Source: Lineus longissimus (Eukaryota; Nemertea; Pilidiophora; Heteronemertea; Lineidae). Taken from it: 64,000 bases of DNA. The translations under genes were made by a program, and so were the position numbers. The stretch lies in the NCBI RefSeq assembly GCF_910592395.1, contig NC_088313.1:1736501-1800500 (forward strand), read 5' to 3'. Positions within the stretch are counted from its first letter, which is position 1; each line of letters opens with the position of its first letter. Below are positions 35,501-50,192 of this stretch, piece after piece. The notes beneath the pieces are model-generated. The model made no database searches. It saw only the letters and a program-made list of their open reading frames with translations, and was not told the DNA's origin.

Positions 35501-38500
35501 GTTTACTCGCCTCGCATTTTTGTGAAAAGTTTTACTCCACTCCGGTTTTCATTTTTTTCTAATAACCAGCGGGACACATGTACACAGAGCAGAAAAACGA
35601 CCCATGCCGACAAGGGGTTGGTTCAATACTTTCTTAGAGACTGAACAATTCAAACTTTCTATTCATATGATGGTTTTCCATTTTTAGATGAACCAGATTT
35701 GTTGCGCAGGGATATTTTATCGAAAAGACGTCACCGGCGACGACCTGTACGAAAACAGAAAAATTATCAATAAAAAATCACCATCTCGCTTAAGTAATTC
35801 ATACCCTATATTCCTGATCTCGCACATATCTCATCATCATCCCAATATCTCGCCTTTAAAGTAAGAAAACATAAAATTAAACACCACCCGATTTCTTCTT
35901 TCTATCCATCACAATTCTTCAATAAGTAAGACGCATTTCCTTCCTAGTTACACTTAGCGTGCAGTCAACGTTATTCAGATTGGCATTTTTAGAAGAAGTG
36001 TTAACTCTGCCTATCAGCGTCATAACAAGCCATCCTGATGTTGACGCCCTTTTTACTGTTACGTTTCTACGAACAGTATAAAAAGAGAGGGGAAGAGCAA
36101 GCCAGGGCATGCGAGGACGGAATAACATGTTCGGGTTGAATACTTTTTCTGGCGTATATACAACTTGTTCATGACCAATGGTATTATTAAAGGCTTTATT
36201 ACCAAGATTTCGGATGCTCAGTGGCCTTCCAATCTGCAGTTAGTGTACTGGTGAATAAAGAGGAGAACGTATCGGAGGGATAATCCATCTTGAAACATTA
36301 ACATGTTTAAGCCAGACCGTTTTTTTCTGAATAACCCGATATGCAATAAATGTATTAGTCTAAATAATCGTTGTTGCAGAGGAAGTACTGATATGTACGA
36401 AATACTGCTAACTCACTCTGATACCAATATGATGTGGAGTCTTTACCGCAATCTACGGACGTGTGGTACGTAATCTTGTTGCCTCCCTAATTCAATCATT
36501 CTATCAATTACTGTAACTTTGTCCGAATTTTCTAGAAGAACGATCAAAACTTTCACGCGGGCTTAACCACAGCCTCGAGACGTTGATTAAAAATTTCCAC
36601 TCGACTCAGAGTCGAAAATTCGCCAGGTTGCGAGAGACATTTCTGGGTGACTGCATATATTCTCTTTTCAGCAGATGAAATAGAAGGTAGAAACTAAAGA
36701 GTGAGATCATGTAATTCTGAATGACATGAAACACGCGGCCTTAACCACAAGACATCGGCACTCGAGTCTTGTTTCGCCAGGTGTAATCAATGGCTGCATC
36801 CCTTCATTCAGCAAATGAAATCTAAAGGCAGTCACTCGATACTACTCGAAAAAGTGACATCACGTACCTCCGAGGAACTTCGAACTTCAGTGACAGTCAC
36901 TTTGTTTCTCGGCGAAAATCATCCAAGTTTGCTAAAAACCGTTAAAAACTGTGTCATAGAAACCCGGGGTGAATGAATATCTTCTTCTTCTGCAACCGGA
37001 GTTTCTATAGGTGGATGCCGATGCTCTTTCCACCTTTTAAAAGCGGAATGTTAATTTGTAAAAGATGGATGAAACTTGACACCATGCAGTGAAACATTCG
37101 AGTTCTTACACCTTCGCGTGACGTAATCTGTGTCTTGGATCCAGTACGCTAGCATTTATGTTTGATGTAAGTCCCTAAAAGCAAGAATCGATAAGGTCTT
37201 TATCAATTCTTGTCAAAAGAGATTTTGTGTTGGTTCTTTTTTGCTCCAACTTCTGAAATAGTGAATTGGCCATTGACTCAATCCCTGGAATTAAAATTTC
37301 CTGGATCAATGGCCAATGTAGGTCACCTTGTTTTTGCACGATGTTATCCAATATCACTCGCAGGCAATATTTTTTATCAGTGTGAAAGGAACTAGGAATG
37401 CGAGAGGTGAATGGATATTTTCACCTGCTCGCTACGGAAATGTTCATTCAACTTTGAGAGTATTGGAAAGATTGAAACTCGACCCCGATGAACGAAATTG
37501 TGGAGTTCTTACGTCAAAATAGTTTCGAGATGTGACGCGCTCTTGCAGTTTGTTGTTAGTGACTTTCGTCATATTTCTAAAAATGGCAGGGTCATTCGAG
37601 CCGCTGCGTATCAAAACCTACTGGACCAGTGTGAGTCACTTTGCTTCCCGATGACCGACATCACTCCTGGGCAATATTTTATTCTATTTGAGATTTTGTC
37701 ACTGACGTTATCTACTTCAGTTAATCAAAAGAATCTGGGGTCATCACGGCTCAAGGTGGTCTCTCGTCCGTTGAATCAGGAACACCCCCAAAATGCGCAT
37801 GCCATTTTAGACGGACTCGAAGCCACGCTCCGTGTCACTAGAAGCCCCAGCACCTCAGTAGCACATATAAGTTGCAGGCAAATCGCTGATGCCTAATTTC
37901 ACGAGACTTGTTCAGTATAAACCTTCTCGATAGGAGTACACGGCACGCCCAATTTAAAAGAATACACCGTGTTTGTACATTCTACATTCAGGGATGGACG
38001 CTTTTGACCGAAGTATTCTTACGTTTGCTATTCTAGAAGGCCATGGTATGTTAATAAGAGTGCGGACCTACCTTCTTCCCTACTGCTTTTAGTTGCCGAA
38101 AGGAGTTCAAAAGAATGTGTAGATGGTATATTTGTCTTCGCACTGTAACATTGCAATACAAGCAACGACATATTGGCTTGAAAATAACCATAGTGACTCT
38201 TTCAACTTTCGACAGATATTGTAATAAAAGACAAAACAGTGGCTGAAAAAATAGGCAGGATTAGATGCAGCTGGCTATGAAGATAATGGAGAGCAAAAGT
38301 GATAATATATAGTGCGTGGACAAAAACTACTCTTGAGGCAATGAACACCATAACACTAATGTCGCGATCATGCCATCCAAACACAAAAGCACTGACTGGA
38401 GGCAACCTTTTGATATCTGGTAGGCCAGAACAAAACGGCTCTTGGCATTCTTGAATAACATCGGTCTTGTTTCATCGATCGGTGAATGCAGGATTAATTA

Positions 38501-41500
38501 CTTAACGCGAATCGCGGTGAAACCAAGGTGAAGCCGGAACATGACGGCCATCGCACAAATTGGTGTCGTCGTTGTCTGTTCAAATTATCAACAATATGCT
38601 GAATGACAGGCGAACGACACTGTCCATATTTTCGGGCGTGACTAGAATACTGTGGAGATCCGCAAAAAGTTACATGTAATGAGCCGAAACGGCGTGTCCA
38701 CTGTAAAAAGCTATCACGCCATCAGCATCCAGCGATGAGGGTTTTTTATTGACGTAAGAAACTGATGACCATGACGCCGGAACCGTCGGTACCATCAGCG
38801 CGATGATGTTAGGATCGGAAAAGGCGATTGGCAATTCTGCTGAACATGAACTATACCACGCTTCGTCTTCGAGCATGTATCGAGGCCGATTGAATTTGTG
38901 CACATTCATTGCGTTATGATTTCTTGCGGTCGTTTGCCCGGTGGTGATTCGGTGTGAATGCAAATAGGAATGACAATGATTGCGGCGATATTGCATGTAT
39001 TAGGATGATGGATGGAGGTGATACAAGATGGGCAATTTGTCCTTGTCAGGATGCTGCTCATTTATGTTAGAGAGCATTTGGATGCGAGAGCATTCCTCGT
39101 ATAGTCTTTCAATTATTGTTGCTCATGACCGATGGCAATGAAATGTATATTGATATGCTTGTACAGTAACACAATAATACTTGAAAATCCTCGGTAATAT
39201 TTGTAATATCTACATGGACTTTGAAACAATATTTCCGTTTTTACTTCTCTGAAATAAACTGGTGTCACCGTTAACCTAGTGGCCCCGCTCGGTGCCATCG
39301 CCTGTCTCTGTGACATGTATCAGCATCGTATCACACATCCACTCGGTCCCAAACCAATGATGACTGCCCTATCTTCAATCAACATCCATTTTGCCTCCAA
39401 GACAGCGATGGGCGAGAGACACCTCCCTTGGGCCCTGCTGCCTTCGGCAATAATGGTCATCTATTCAGCACGGTTAGGGATAGTCTCGACGAATGCTAAA
39501 CATTGGAGAGATAATAAAACTCTGAAATAATTCATTGCGTTTGCGCCAAACGTTGGCGAACACCAAGCTTTTCAATACCAACTCTAAAGAAGTGTAACAT
39601 GTTCACAATAACAGTGACTAGAAGGTAATCATTCTGATCTCGGGAAGATAATGTACTGCACTTGTGAGAAATGTGATGAAAAGTTTATAAGTTTGTAAGT
39701 TTTCGGTGAAATCTATTGTTCCATCCGATACAAAATCTATTTTCTTTTGTCGGGTTCTGTTGGTTTTGTGATTAGATCTTCTTCTCAGCAAGGTTCTAGG
39801 ATTGACTACCCTGGGCTTCAGGGCCTTTTACTCGGCATTTGCCGAGCTTTGTGTGCAAGGGAAGGAGCGTACAACTGTCCCTGGTATTCGATGATCGCGG
39901 ATAGTATCTTCTCTTCGACATATTCAGCCTATAATGAATTCAAAACGGACCACGGAAGGAGTGAACATTTTTTGCTTACAAAATCATGTTATTTGGGGAC
40001 TTCTTCCTATATAATGGCTAAGCTACTTTGAAAGTGAACCGTCGATATCTTATACCTCCGTGTCCTCTCGGTGAGACAGCCCCTCTCACCTATTTGCAAC
40101 GGACCGGCAGGCTGTCACCAACAGATGCTTGACGGAAATAGAGCGGGATGGCACCGGGAGATCGCATTCTGATCGAACGAATTACTTGATGGACAAAAAT
40201 CCTACGGATGGATGATCCTCGCAAAAACGTTCAAGGGATCAATTTTCCCGGGCGTGATGAACTTCATCGTGTTGAGGCAAAGGTAAATGTTCTTCGGACC
40301 TAGATGCAAAACATAAGCTTTGTTTCGAACAAAAAAATCAGTCGAGTTACTTTTGTAAATGGAAAAGAGCAGAAATATAACATGTGGTATGTTTTTGCCG
40401 AACTGCCGATCTCAAAACTAACTACCCATCTTGTGTGAACAGTCATGTAAGGAAGGAATGTCCACGGGAACTGGCCTTCTTCTGAAGAAATTGATGAGTT
40501 TCTTTGAACAGCTCTCAGTAATCTTCTCCTAAAGGCTGCTTTACGTGTTTATCTCCTGATACCAATAATTACTCAGTTACAGGAACAATCTTTTAAAAAT
40601 AAATCTGCTCATCTCATTTCACTGTTTTCCTATACCGCAGGGCTTGGCAACACATTTTTATACCGTCGAAGCAATAAAACGTCGTAGATATTAATTGGCG
40701 GTGTTGCCTCCGGGGTGGTTCATCAGACTTTTGGTTAAGCATATGATCACGGCAAATGACAGGCTTTACACTCAATTTAGACTTTTGGCATTCACGCCCG
40801 TATTACCTATCCGTATCGTTCATACATATGGTGTTTTCAAATCTTGCACAATCCCGGTGCGCGATATGCGATAGGGATAGTGATTACCATGTAAACGATA
40901 CTGGATTCAGGTAAGAATCATTTTCATTTCACCTATTAACATTGTGCAGGATGTGAATATGTCATATATGTTTAAAATCAGAGTTTTTACAGACGTTTTA
41001 GGATTTGTATTGTGAGGAGATTGATAACAATACTCGTTATGTCTTCAGGCGCTTCATGATGTCATTTCAATCAGAAAAATTCAACCCGATTTGCGAAAGA
41101 GAAAATAACGCCCTTGGGCCAGGTTGTCACATCACATCCAGCTCTGTCGCTGGAACTAAAGAATGCAATAAAGAAAGATAATGGTATCGTTTATAGGATA
41201 TTAGCATACCTAATACCGCCCGATTTGCGTTGCTGGTAAGGAAGATAACCATTAAGACTCACTGCTATGGTAAAACGAATGCTTCAGTCGACATTATGTC
41301 AATAAATAAAGACTATGTCAGAATTTCTTTGCGGAGCTGCTCTCGCCCTAACGAATACCTCAGAAAAAGACATGTCGATAATTTCCTCGCCACTTATCCC
41401 CTTGTGTAATCGCCACTGTTTACATGTAATATCCATATCTAGATATCAGAGGAAGGAATCTGTCGTTACGTGATATGGCAGATTTGCATTCATTTTGCCT

Positions 41501-42544
41501 GGTGTGCCATATGACCCGTTGGCTGGAGGCTGTTGGTTGTGATTGGAATGCGATACTTGTCCGAGAGCCATGCTGCCGCCAGAAACGGTGTTTTTCTGTG
41601 GTATATTTTTTTCACTGGTCGTGCTCGTTGGGTTCGGGAATCGGGACTTACACCACTTCCTTTGACATGGGAAAGGTCCTGTTAAGATGCTCCCTCCACT
41701 AGCTGAGTAGGCGCTTAAAACCGTGTACGTGTCTTTTTTTAGCGAAGCATAATATGTTAACCCGTGATAGGTGTTGGGTCAAGGTCGTGTGGAATTGAGT
41801 TCAAGGTCAGTGTAACTTACCAACCATTGACTCTAGATCTCAGATCTGAATATTTCCACTCTAATTTAATCAATGTGCGGAGCATGTCACTTTCTGATGG
41901 TTAACTATCTTGATGAGAAACTTTGATTCAGAAAACACGCTCGTCATTTATTTCGCTTTTTCTTTTCTTGCTGATGCTGATTGAAGATGGCAGAATTATG
42001 CGCAGTGCCAGTGAGAGTGCTCGTCATCTGACGTTCATAGAGCAGCTAATTACATGGATTGACCGTGAAAAATCAAGGAATGTTACAGAACAGTCATGAC
42101 GTTCGCTTCTATTTTTACGCTCACCTTCATTAATCAAATTGTCTATTGCCCTGATAATCTTCGAGAACCTATCGATTATCTTCTGATCAGTCACCTGGCT
42201 GACAGTAATATCGTTATTCTTTTATTAATCAAAAACACTTATCTCTTCACGATGACATGCTCGCCTTATCACTGCCGATATTAGAATTCTTAATCTTTGT
42301 AATCTGCCGATGCTAAAGTGCATTGCGTCATCTGTTGTCTTCGTGCGTGCTTCAGCGGAAATTTGCACAAGTGTTTTTTTTCGTTTGGCCTATCTGTTGC
42401 TGCCTTCTACATAACCCACACATTTTAGCAAGAGGTTAGGATCGTGTTTGTTTGTTTTTATGTCATAGGTACATGTACTTCTTTTGCTGAATCCCCCACT
42501 CGTTCGTCGTCTGATAAAAAGGTTATCCTTATGGAAGTGACTAC
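32518..42544. other. Intergenic stretch without a recognised gene
   Basis: Open frames here are at most about 145 codons, for example at 33473-33910 and 37498-37896. None shows a recognisable domain or convincing splice-linked exons. The stretch contains an (ATA)n run at 34662-34678, a weak diverged duplication of about 177-bp period at 36554-36870, and an imperfect inverted repeat at 37266-37317. Regulatory elements or untranslated exons cannot be excluded. Confidence 0.5.
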
Positions 42545-42768
42545 TTGGCAAGCCCGGCTTACCAAACAGCGACTTTTTCTTGTCCTGAATGGAGAGCCGA
42601 ACTCATTAATATTAAAGTAAAGTCTCCAGCTCGCCAAACAGGGTAGATTTTTTACCTGTTAGACAAGCCCGGCTGGCCGAACAGGGTGGCTTTTTAGTGC
42701 TGTTTGGCAAGCGGCTCTCCAAACAGGACAACAAAAGATGCCTGTTCGGCGAGCGGCTTGCCAAATAG
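42545..42768. repeat. Cluster of related short palindromes
   Basis: At least five related copies of a motif like ttggcaagccggcttgccaa, each partly self-complementary, lie in both orientations within about 225 bp. An example is the ctgtttgg...ccaaacag pair near 42703-42729. The spacing is irregular. It may be a MITE remnant or a foldback element. Confidence 0.6.
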
Positions 42769-43470
42769 ACCCGGCCTATCCTTATATTGAAATCACTCGC
42801 TGGAATAGCTTAAAGCGTATCATGAATTTGCGAAATACAGCTATTTTATAAGATAGGGAATCACTACCTGGAATTGTTGTGAAAAATGAGTTCTGGGAGA
42901 CTACCGAGCAGAATTTCCTCCAATTGTTTGTATTGGCAGTATCTGATTTGTAATTTTCATTGATTACACTTTGCTAGTTAATGAGTAATTTGTACTTTAG
43001 TTGCTGATTTGCTTGTGTACTAAATCGTTCACTATACCATTGTGATTTTCCTACATGTTCTCCTTGACTTCGACCCAAGGTTGTCCTTATTATGTTAGAG
43101 GTGGCCTCGGGCGCTTCAGGTGATTCCACATTTAATGGAAGGGAGATTACATTTCGAAAAACACCTCGGTAGATATGACTGATTGACAATAGCTTTATCG
43201 TTATCAAATGGGCTAACGGTGAATGAGCGGAGATGTATCATAGGAGTTCTAGGTTCGGAAAGAAATTTGCTTGGAATGGTACGCCGTTCGTAACTACTGG
43301 TGATCCAAGAAATATGATCTGAGGGTTATTTGTGTGGTTGCATCGGCATCCTCTGTCTGTCGATTAACATAGCCCACCATTATGAGAGGACTGTTGGAAA
43401 GTCCTTCGTGAATTTCATACTTGGTGCATCCTATGACAGGCCAACCAAGTCGGCATAGCTTCCTTTTACC
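42769..43470. other. Intergenic stretch, nothing recognised
   Basis: I find no coding exon or repeat that I can support in this stretch. Confidence 0.5.
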
Positions 43471-43842
43471 AATAGCATTCCGCGACGTTCTTATTTATAG
43501 CTCACAAGGTCATTTGAATAAGATATTGATGACGTTTTTAGTCACGTGACAGTCGGATATCGACACTTATTTCTACGCATTTGAGCTTATTTCAAAGTCA
43601 ATTATCTTTGACCCTGCATTGTTTTTAGCATGAATGATACCATAGAGTCAGAGAGAGAAATATTCAGAACAATTATGTAGTATTTCCAACACTCGGACAT
43701 GTGCCAGATTGAATCTAACTGCCCTAGTTAGAAAGCCTGAATCCATTACGAAACCGCATGTTTGTCCGACATTGCCTGTAATTCAGCGATGGGGAAATAG
43801 AGGGCAACAGCTGCAGTGACCTCATTATCGCGGAATGCTATT
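43471..43842. mobile_element. Non-autonomous TIR element (MITE-like), copy A
   Basis: This 372-bp sequence is bounded by perfect 15-bp terminal inverted repeats, AATAGCATTCCGCGA and its complement. It has no coding capacity. It is repeated in direct orientation at 49798-50192 with very high identity. Both copies are preceded by acc, and I see no clear target-site duplication, so the superfamily is not assigned. It contains a CACGTG E-box within agtcacgtgacag. Confidence 0.85.
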
Positions 43843-46800
43843 CACAAATGCAGCTATTTTTATGATGGGGATCGGAAAAACCTTAAAGGTTGTGAAATAA
43901 GTCCTCGGGGATCACTGTGCAGAATTCCCACAAATGTCTGTGTCCACTAGCATCTAATCTGTCGTCTGTTCATGAATCTCTTACATGGTGCTTGCAACAT
44001 GCCAACCATGTCTCCTTATCGTTATGGTGATGACTTACAAACCTCTTCGACATACAGGAGACGTCTCGGGGCTCTTGTCTAGTCACCAATATGACATGAA
44101 AGATAACATGGTAACCCTACCATCAATCATGTTTCGGGTGGTTTCTTGAGGGTACGGTAATCGACTTCATGCTTAGATGGTCCTTGTCTCATGACGACAG
44201 TGTCGTGTTGATAAATTGCATTGTTTGTTATTTTTGGCAGGTTTCATTTTCTTCCTCCTGGGAAATCCTCAAAAAAAAAATCGCGTGGACTACTTTTTTG
44301 CGCCATTGAGTGCCAAGCAAGTAATCAGGTTTACGTACAATGGTGTGATAGGCTGTCGAGGTGGGGATATTGTCTCGGTAATTGAACTGGGTAATTCGTT
44401 ACGGGTGATTTGCAGTTGACAGATTACCCAACGGTTTCCATTCAAACACAAAATTATTTCATTCGTACGCGAGATCATTCATGCATGACATATCACGCTC
44501 AACGCATTCGCAGTTAATCAAGTAAATGGAAGGGGTGACTGGTGTTAACATGATAAGCTGTCGCCCCTTCTATTTCTGTGAAGAAATGCAAAATTAGTGA
44601 GCGTGATTAGTTATGCATGAGCGAAATCGCGTTCGAAAAACATTTTTAGGTATGAATGGGGATCATGTATGCAATCTAGTCTTAAAATGTGTTTGACATT
44701 AGGAGGACGAAAACGTCTGAATCTATTCACAGTCTCGTTCATTGATCAATGTCGACAGAGATCCCAGACCCTAGATGTAGTTGCGGTAAAAACAGGATAA
44801 TACACTAATCCATTGCACGATTGCATTTAAGACCATAGTCTCCATAGTCATAAATCCCTAAAATGTCAGTCAGTAGAACTAGTTCTCCAGTAGCGGGACT
44901 CAATTTACTTTCACACCGACGTTTTCCTTCTGATATCGACACTAACGTGTGCAATGTCTCCACTGAAAATAAACCTCTCTGTCGAAACCAGTGTAGAAGT
45001 AGAATGGGTACCCCTGGAAAATTTTCCGGCCCTATTTTGTCCTGACCGACCATCACTGCTCCGAGGCTCCGAGGATTTGCGTTTCGATTCCAAACCCGGG
45101 TAAGCATGCGCAAAACTTAAAGTGTGACGTGAGGGTCCGCGAGAAAGGATATCCGCCCTTGCTACACGAATCAAACTTGACTCGGCTGAGCCAAGGCCAC
45201 AGTACTGAGATTTGCCAACTTCCCGGCACTTTTCCAGAATATAATGATGCTTCCTGTGAACAACACAGACAATAATACCGTTTACGCAAAGGCAGAAGGG
45301 ACTTTCCGGTGCTTGCTGTTCCTAAACCTCGTCTCATGTCATTGTGTGCCTTCGCCAATTCTAAGGTTGGATTGTAGCGATCCCAAGTATCACGAACTCT
45401 CAGAGGGAGGCACGTGGTTTTACCAGGCTGCCGTGGTTGGTTGGTAATTCTTAGAGTTTCGTGGAGACAAAAAGGTGCTTTACTAAATAAAACGTTCGTC
45501 CTAAGTCAGTCCCACTTGACCATTACTGTAATTGGTCCGCGACCTACCTCTGAACGCAAGGACATTACCAGTTGGAAATCGTTTACCAACTTGGGGCGCT
45601 GGGAAGCAGATCGGGTACTCGTTATTGCCCCATCTTGGACAGTTGATGGACATTGTAACCAGATTACCAATAACTCAATGTAGATGCTGGGATAACTCAT
45701 AGTCCATTGATTCCGCAATGATTTCCAATTTGATTAAAAATCGCTGTTTGTAGAATCGTTTGCCTCCACGTCTTCAGACCTTCGCCTCAACCGGCGCTCT
45801 TCTTGAAGGTCTTTCACATGGTCGGCAATAATTACCACTCAGTATCTCATCGGAACAATCGCCAGTTTCTTTCGATATCACTCAGCCACGCCGCCCTGTC
45901 ATCTCCCATATCTCGACCAACCTACTTAAAACACAGAGCCCATTTCAGCTACATCGAAATTGCGATCATGGTCGTTTATTTTGTTGTCGAGTTACAAAGA
46001 AACCAATCACGGTTTGCGTGAGGATTGCTAAGTGGTGAGAGATTGAGGGGCGGGTGTCGTGCCGCGGACTGCGCAAAAACCTAATCGAGTTGGTAGAATC
46101 TTCCGTATTTACGTGCTCCGGCCCCCGTGAGGAAGAGATTGTCATCATTACCACGGATCCAGGGTTCCTATGACCGGTGTCATTGAGTTTCTTCAATCAT
46201 CTCACCGAAACAATCTAATACTGTGGTTGAAGAAGTAGTTTCCCCGTCTGACTGAAGAGTCTTTACTGGGCTGTTAATGTTTGTGAATGGACAGATGAGA
46301 TCGTTTCTATCTGGCGAAGTATCATACTCTTGATAATTGTGGTTTAACCCTTGAAAGGACATCGAATGTAGGCCAACATTACTGACCCGATAGTACTTCC
46401 TTACCTGGGGATAGTACCATGCTGTGTTTGCGGGGACGAGTGCTCTCCCCTCCCCCTCCCCGCCTAAGTCATCTTGTGTTTTTTATACATACTTAGAGGA
46501 ACAGGTGTGGGTGTCCTGCCGGGCAAGGAGAAAGTGATAACAATTGGTGCAGTTGTAATGACTCAACCCGGCTTTTCAATCGATTACTTTTAATTTGTGT
46601 GACTATTACTTATCACAGAGCTTTTATTTTTGGATGTGTCCAGGGGTTAATAAGAGGACCACCGGAAGTGGGGAACGCATTGACCCTTGGAAATAGAGGT
46701 TGCTACCGTAGCGTCCTGACGACTGAATACGTCGATTTATCCCTTGTTTTCTCCCCCTGTCGTCGTGATTATCGAAAGGTTAAGCCGATAACACTAATGG

Positions 46801-49797
46801 TGGAATGCTCGTCTTCCGTCCACAACTTACATTGCATTCGGTCTATACACAGCTTAGCCTAATGCAATCCGTTCCTTGTGGAAATCTGTTACGGGTGTTC
46901 TGCAGTGATGTAGCTTTCTCATTACCTAAACGTTCGCTTCCTTCGTATAATCCTGCCTATTCCCATCACTTGGATTCCAACGGTTGGATGCCAGTGCTAT
47001 GTCGTCTCGCTTATGATAACCAATCAAACAAAGTGCACCATACCAAAAGAACGTATTGGGAAGCCGCGAGTTGTCCCCAAAATACCCACAGAGTGTATTC
47101 ATATTGTTTCACCTTGGGTAAAATAATATTGCCCGTTCATCGATCATTTCCATCACATTAGCGAGTGACGGAAGCCGAGGGGGGGATTAGGGAGTAGAGA
47201 TGGCCGCGTAACTTTCTTTAGGTGAGGTGCATCAGCAGTACCAGCCAAGGGACGTCCTCTGCACACGTCATGGGCCCGTTGGGCAACGGATAACTAGCAT
47301 TTTCAGACAAGGCTCGTGCAAGGGTAGCCTACTCTATATTCAGAAACTGATCTAGCTTGGCGATGGTTTTCAAGAAAAGCAAAGCCAGTGATATTTGGCC
47401 GGTGACATTCTGTCTTGAGAATACCGTTGGTTTGGTGACATCCCTGTACCTCATTCGAACTAAGCTATCCCATAAAATGCCTCAGCTTGCGATAATACAA
47501 GGTCAATCCACCCAATCACAAATAGATAAACCCGAGAATCCTTCTGCTAAGCCTTGATTACATTGCTCTTAAGGTCTCTGATTTCTAACACATCAATCGC
47601 CGTTGAAATGTCTGCAACTTTTCTTTGTTCCTTCGGCCTTGTTCGGTCTTTAACCTGGCATGCCTGTATGTCGGCTCATGCCCAAGGCTGGGGGAGTTTA
47701 TCTGATGGCTGTTGTGACATCCGCTTTTAGTCAAGCCATTGAGTAATTGAATATCTTCTTTGATTAATTTGGTACTTAGGAGATTGACAAAAACAACACT
47801 GGACGAGGGCAATGCCTTCAATGAGAAAACCAAACAACACACACTGTCAATATCGCCAAGTGGATTTGAGGTTTTGAATTCGGTTGTACCATTAGCAACA
47901 TTTTTTTGCTTTCGTCTAGAGTGGTAAGCCAACAGAGCTTAAAAGGATAATGCCCACGTAATGAATAAACGCCCGAGGGTGTCGAATCTCAAACGAAATA
48001 TTAGTCTTCGAACACCAGGAGTCGTACATGAGTTGTAATGATTTTTTAGGTTTTGAAAAACCTTTTAAACTTTTTTCGGCAACACAAGCGTGCACCTCAT
48101 ACATGAGGGTTCTTCAACTGAATGAAATACACCAACATTTTTGATGTTCTGAAAATTTTGATGTTTCTCATTTTGCTGAAAAAACCTCTGAAGGGTGCTT
48201 GTTTATGCGACGACGAAAACTTCTAAAGGTTTGCCCAAAGCTGAAAAAGCTTTATTTCAAGGAGTAGCACATTTTACCGGCATGACCTGACGTTTGATTT
48301 CCAAACCGCACACGTCTATTAAGGTTCTTCTCCATCGCTGAACAAGACCCCTCTGACACGTAGAAGAATTGCTCTCCATATATGCTTTTCTATCTCCACT
48401 CGTTTTCAATTATTTTGCCTTTCCTCGCATCACGGATCCCTTCCGCTGAACGACACCTCTGAAAAAATCCATTATCCTTAAGATGGTTGAGTACCACGAA
48501 CATCACACGCTCAGAGTACCCTGCGCGTAGTGAAGGTCGTCTGCTCATAGATTTATGGTATATATTACTCTCTTGTCACGATTGGGTTTCGATCAGGTTG
48601 AACATGTGTTATTGGGAGATATGTAAATGCGCCTGTGGTACTGCGAGAGGCAGACTTTGTACGTAATGCCATCAAACATCTCACGGAAACTATCAAACCA
48701 CCGAGTTTGATAAGGTTTGCAAATGATGCGTTTAGGTCTTCCAGTTTCGTTATTTTGTTTCCGCAGTCCGCCGGAGGGGAGTGTAGCGCGAATAGGTTGA
48801 GTTGTGCTAGCGTATGCGGGTTTATTGATAGCGGAATTTAGTGTAGGTCGTTTTTTCGTAGTTTAGTTTCGTTTCCAGCATCGTCACAGCATTGATTGGA
48901 TAGCATCAATGGTAATAATGGTTCCTTTGTTACAGGAGGAAGCAAGGAGAGCGCTAAAGTTGTTAATGTTACACGAATTACCAACCAATATCTGGGTTTG
49001 TTTGATATAATAAGGCTCTAGCTGAGCTTTGATTTCATTCGGTCTGATCTTTGGTAGCTTTTGAAGGCATTTGAAAGCACTCAGCGGATCTTCTTCCCGC
49101 CCTTACTTACTTGCTTTGATGTAACTGATCGATGAATATGGTATTACTCGACATTATTCTTAAAATTGCCTCAACAAGAAAAAAACAGTTGAAAATGCCC
49201 CATATTGGTCAATTAAACTTTTGATCCAATTCAATTCTATTTTCGACTTTGCTTCACCAAAGTGGCTCTGGAGTTGAACCTACTCGAACGAATCGCGTTA
49301 TCATGGTCTCATTTGTCTTTTTTTAAAGATGCGCAGTAAGTCAACCTCGTTTCGCGAAATAGCTACCAGAAGCAAATAACTGTGTACTTTAGTGAATCAG
49401 TGGAGTGCATTGAATTGGACATCAGCTTAATCAAAAGCAACCAGAAACGCATTGATGGCCTCCCGGAATAGACTTCTCCCGGATGTCATCTGGCCGCATC
49501 TTATACAACGGCTATCAAAACATTCGAGATAAATAAAGATAGGTCACTGGCCTCTGGGCAAATGTTGCAATTAATCTTAGGTCGATAATATCGAGACTGT
49601 TTATATTTCAATTATTTGTATAAAGGGCCCTTTGGCGCCGATGGAGGCTGAAGGTCATTGAATAGAGAGATTGAGCGTGTTCGATAACATACCGATAAAT
49701 AACAATAAAAAAGATAAATCTGTATTCAAAGTACACTCTTTCTGGTTGATGTCAGCCTTAAAGCGTTTATCTGGTTTTCAAGACATTACACTGAACC
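43843..49797. other. Intergenic stretch without a recognised gene
   Basis: Scattered open frames up to 118 codons (46805-47161) show no recognisable domain. The overlapping open frames on both strands near 44.8-45.4 kb look like chance. Confidence 0.5.
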
Positions 49798-50192
49798 AAT
49801 AGCATTCCGCGACGTTACTATTTATAGCTCACAAGGTCATTTGAATAAGATATTGATGACGTTTTAGTCACGTGACAGTCGGACATCGACACTTATTTCT
49901 ACGCATTTGAGCTTATTTCAAAGTCAATTATCTTTGACCCTGCATTGTTTTTAGCATGAATGATACCATAGAGTCAGAGAGAGAAATATTCAGATTGGAG
50001 AACAATTATGTGGTATTTCCAACACTCGGACATGTGCCAGATTGAATCTAACTGCCCCAGTTAGAAAGCCTGAATTCATTACGAAACCACATGGAGGTAA
50101 TAATACCTCCATGGTCCGACATTGCCTGTAATTCAGCGATGGGGAAATAGAGGGCAGCAGCTGCAGTGACCTCATTATCGCGGAATGCTATT
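49798..50192. mobile_element. Non-autonomous TIR element (MITE-like), copy B
   Basis: This 395-bp second copy has the same 15-bp terminal inverted repeats. It differs from copy A by a few substitutions, a small insertion near 49996 and an inserted hairpin at 50090-50113, with arms CATGGAGGTA and TACCTCCATG around a 4-base loop. Confidence 0.85.

Noticed and set aside
37498-37896. 132-codon plus-strand frame.
   Set aside because: No known motif or neighbouring exon. It is likely a chance frame in unique sequence.
45060-45110. Sequence near 45.07 kb resembling a tRNA B box.
   Set aside because: No matching A box, cloverleaf or anticodon arm could be drawn.
44805-45447. Overlapping frames on both strands near 45 kb considered as a transposon fragment.
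   Set aside because: No reverse transcriptase, transposase or other motif could be identified.
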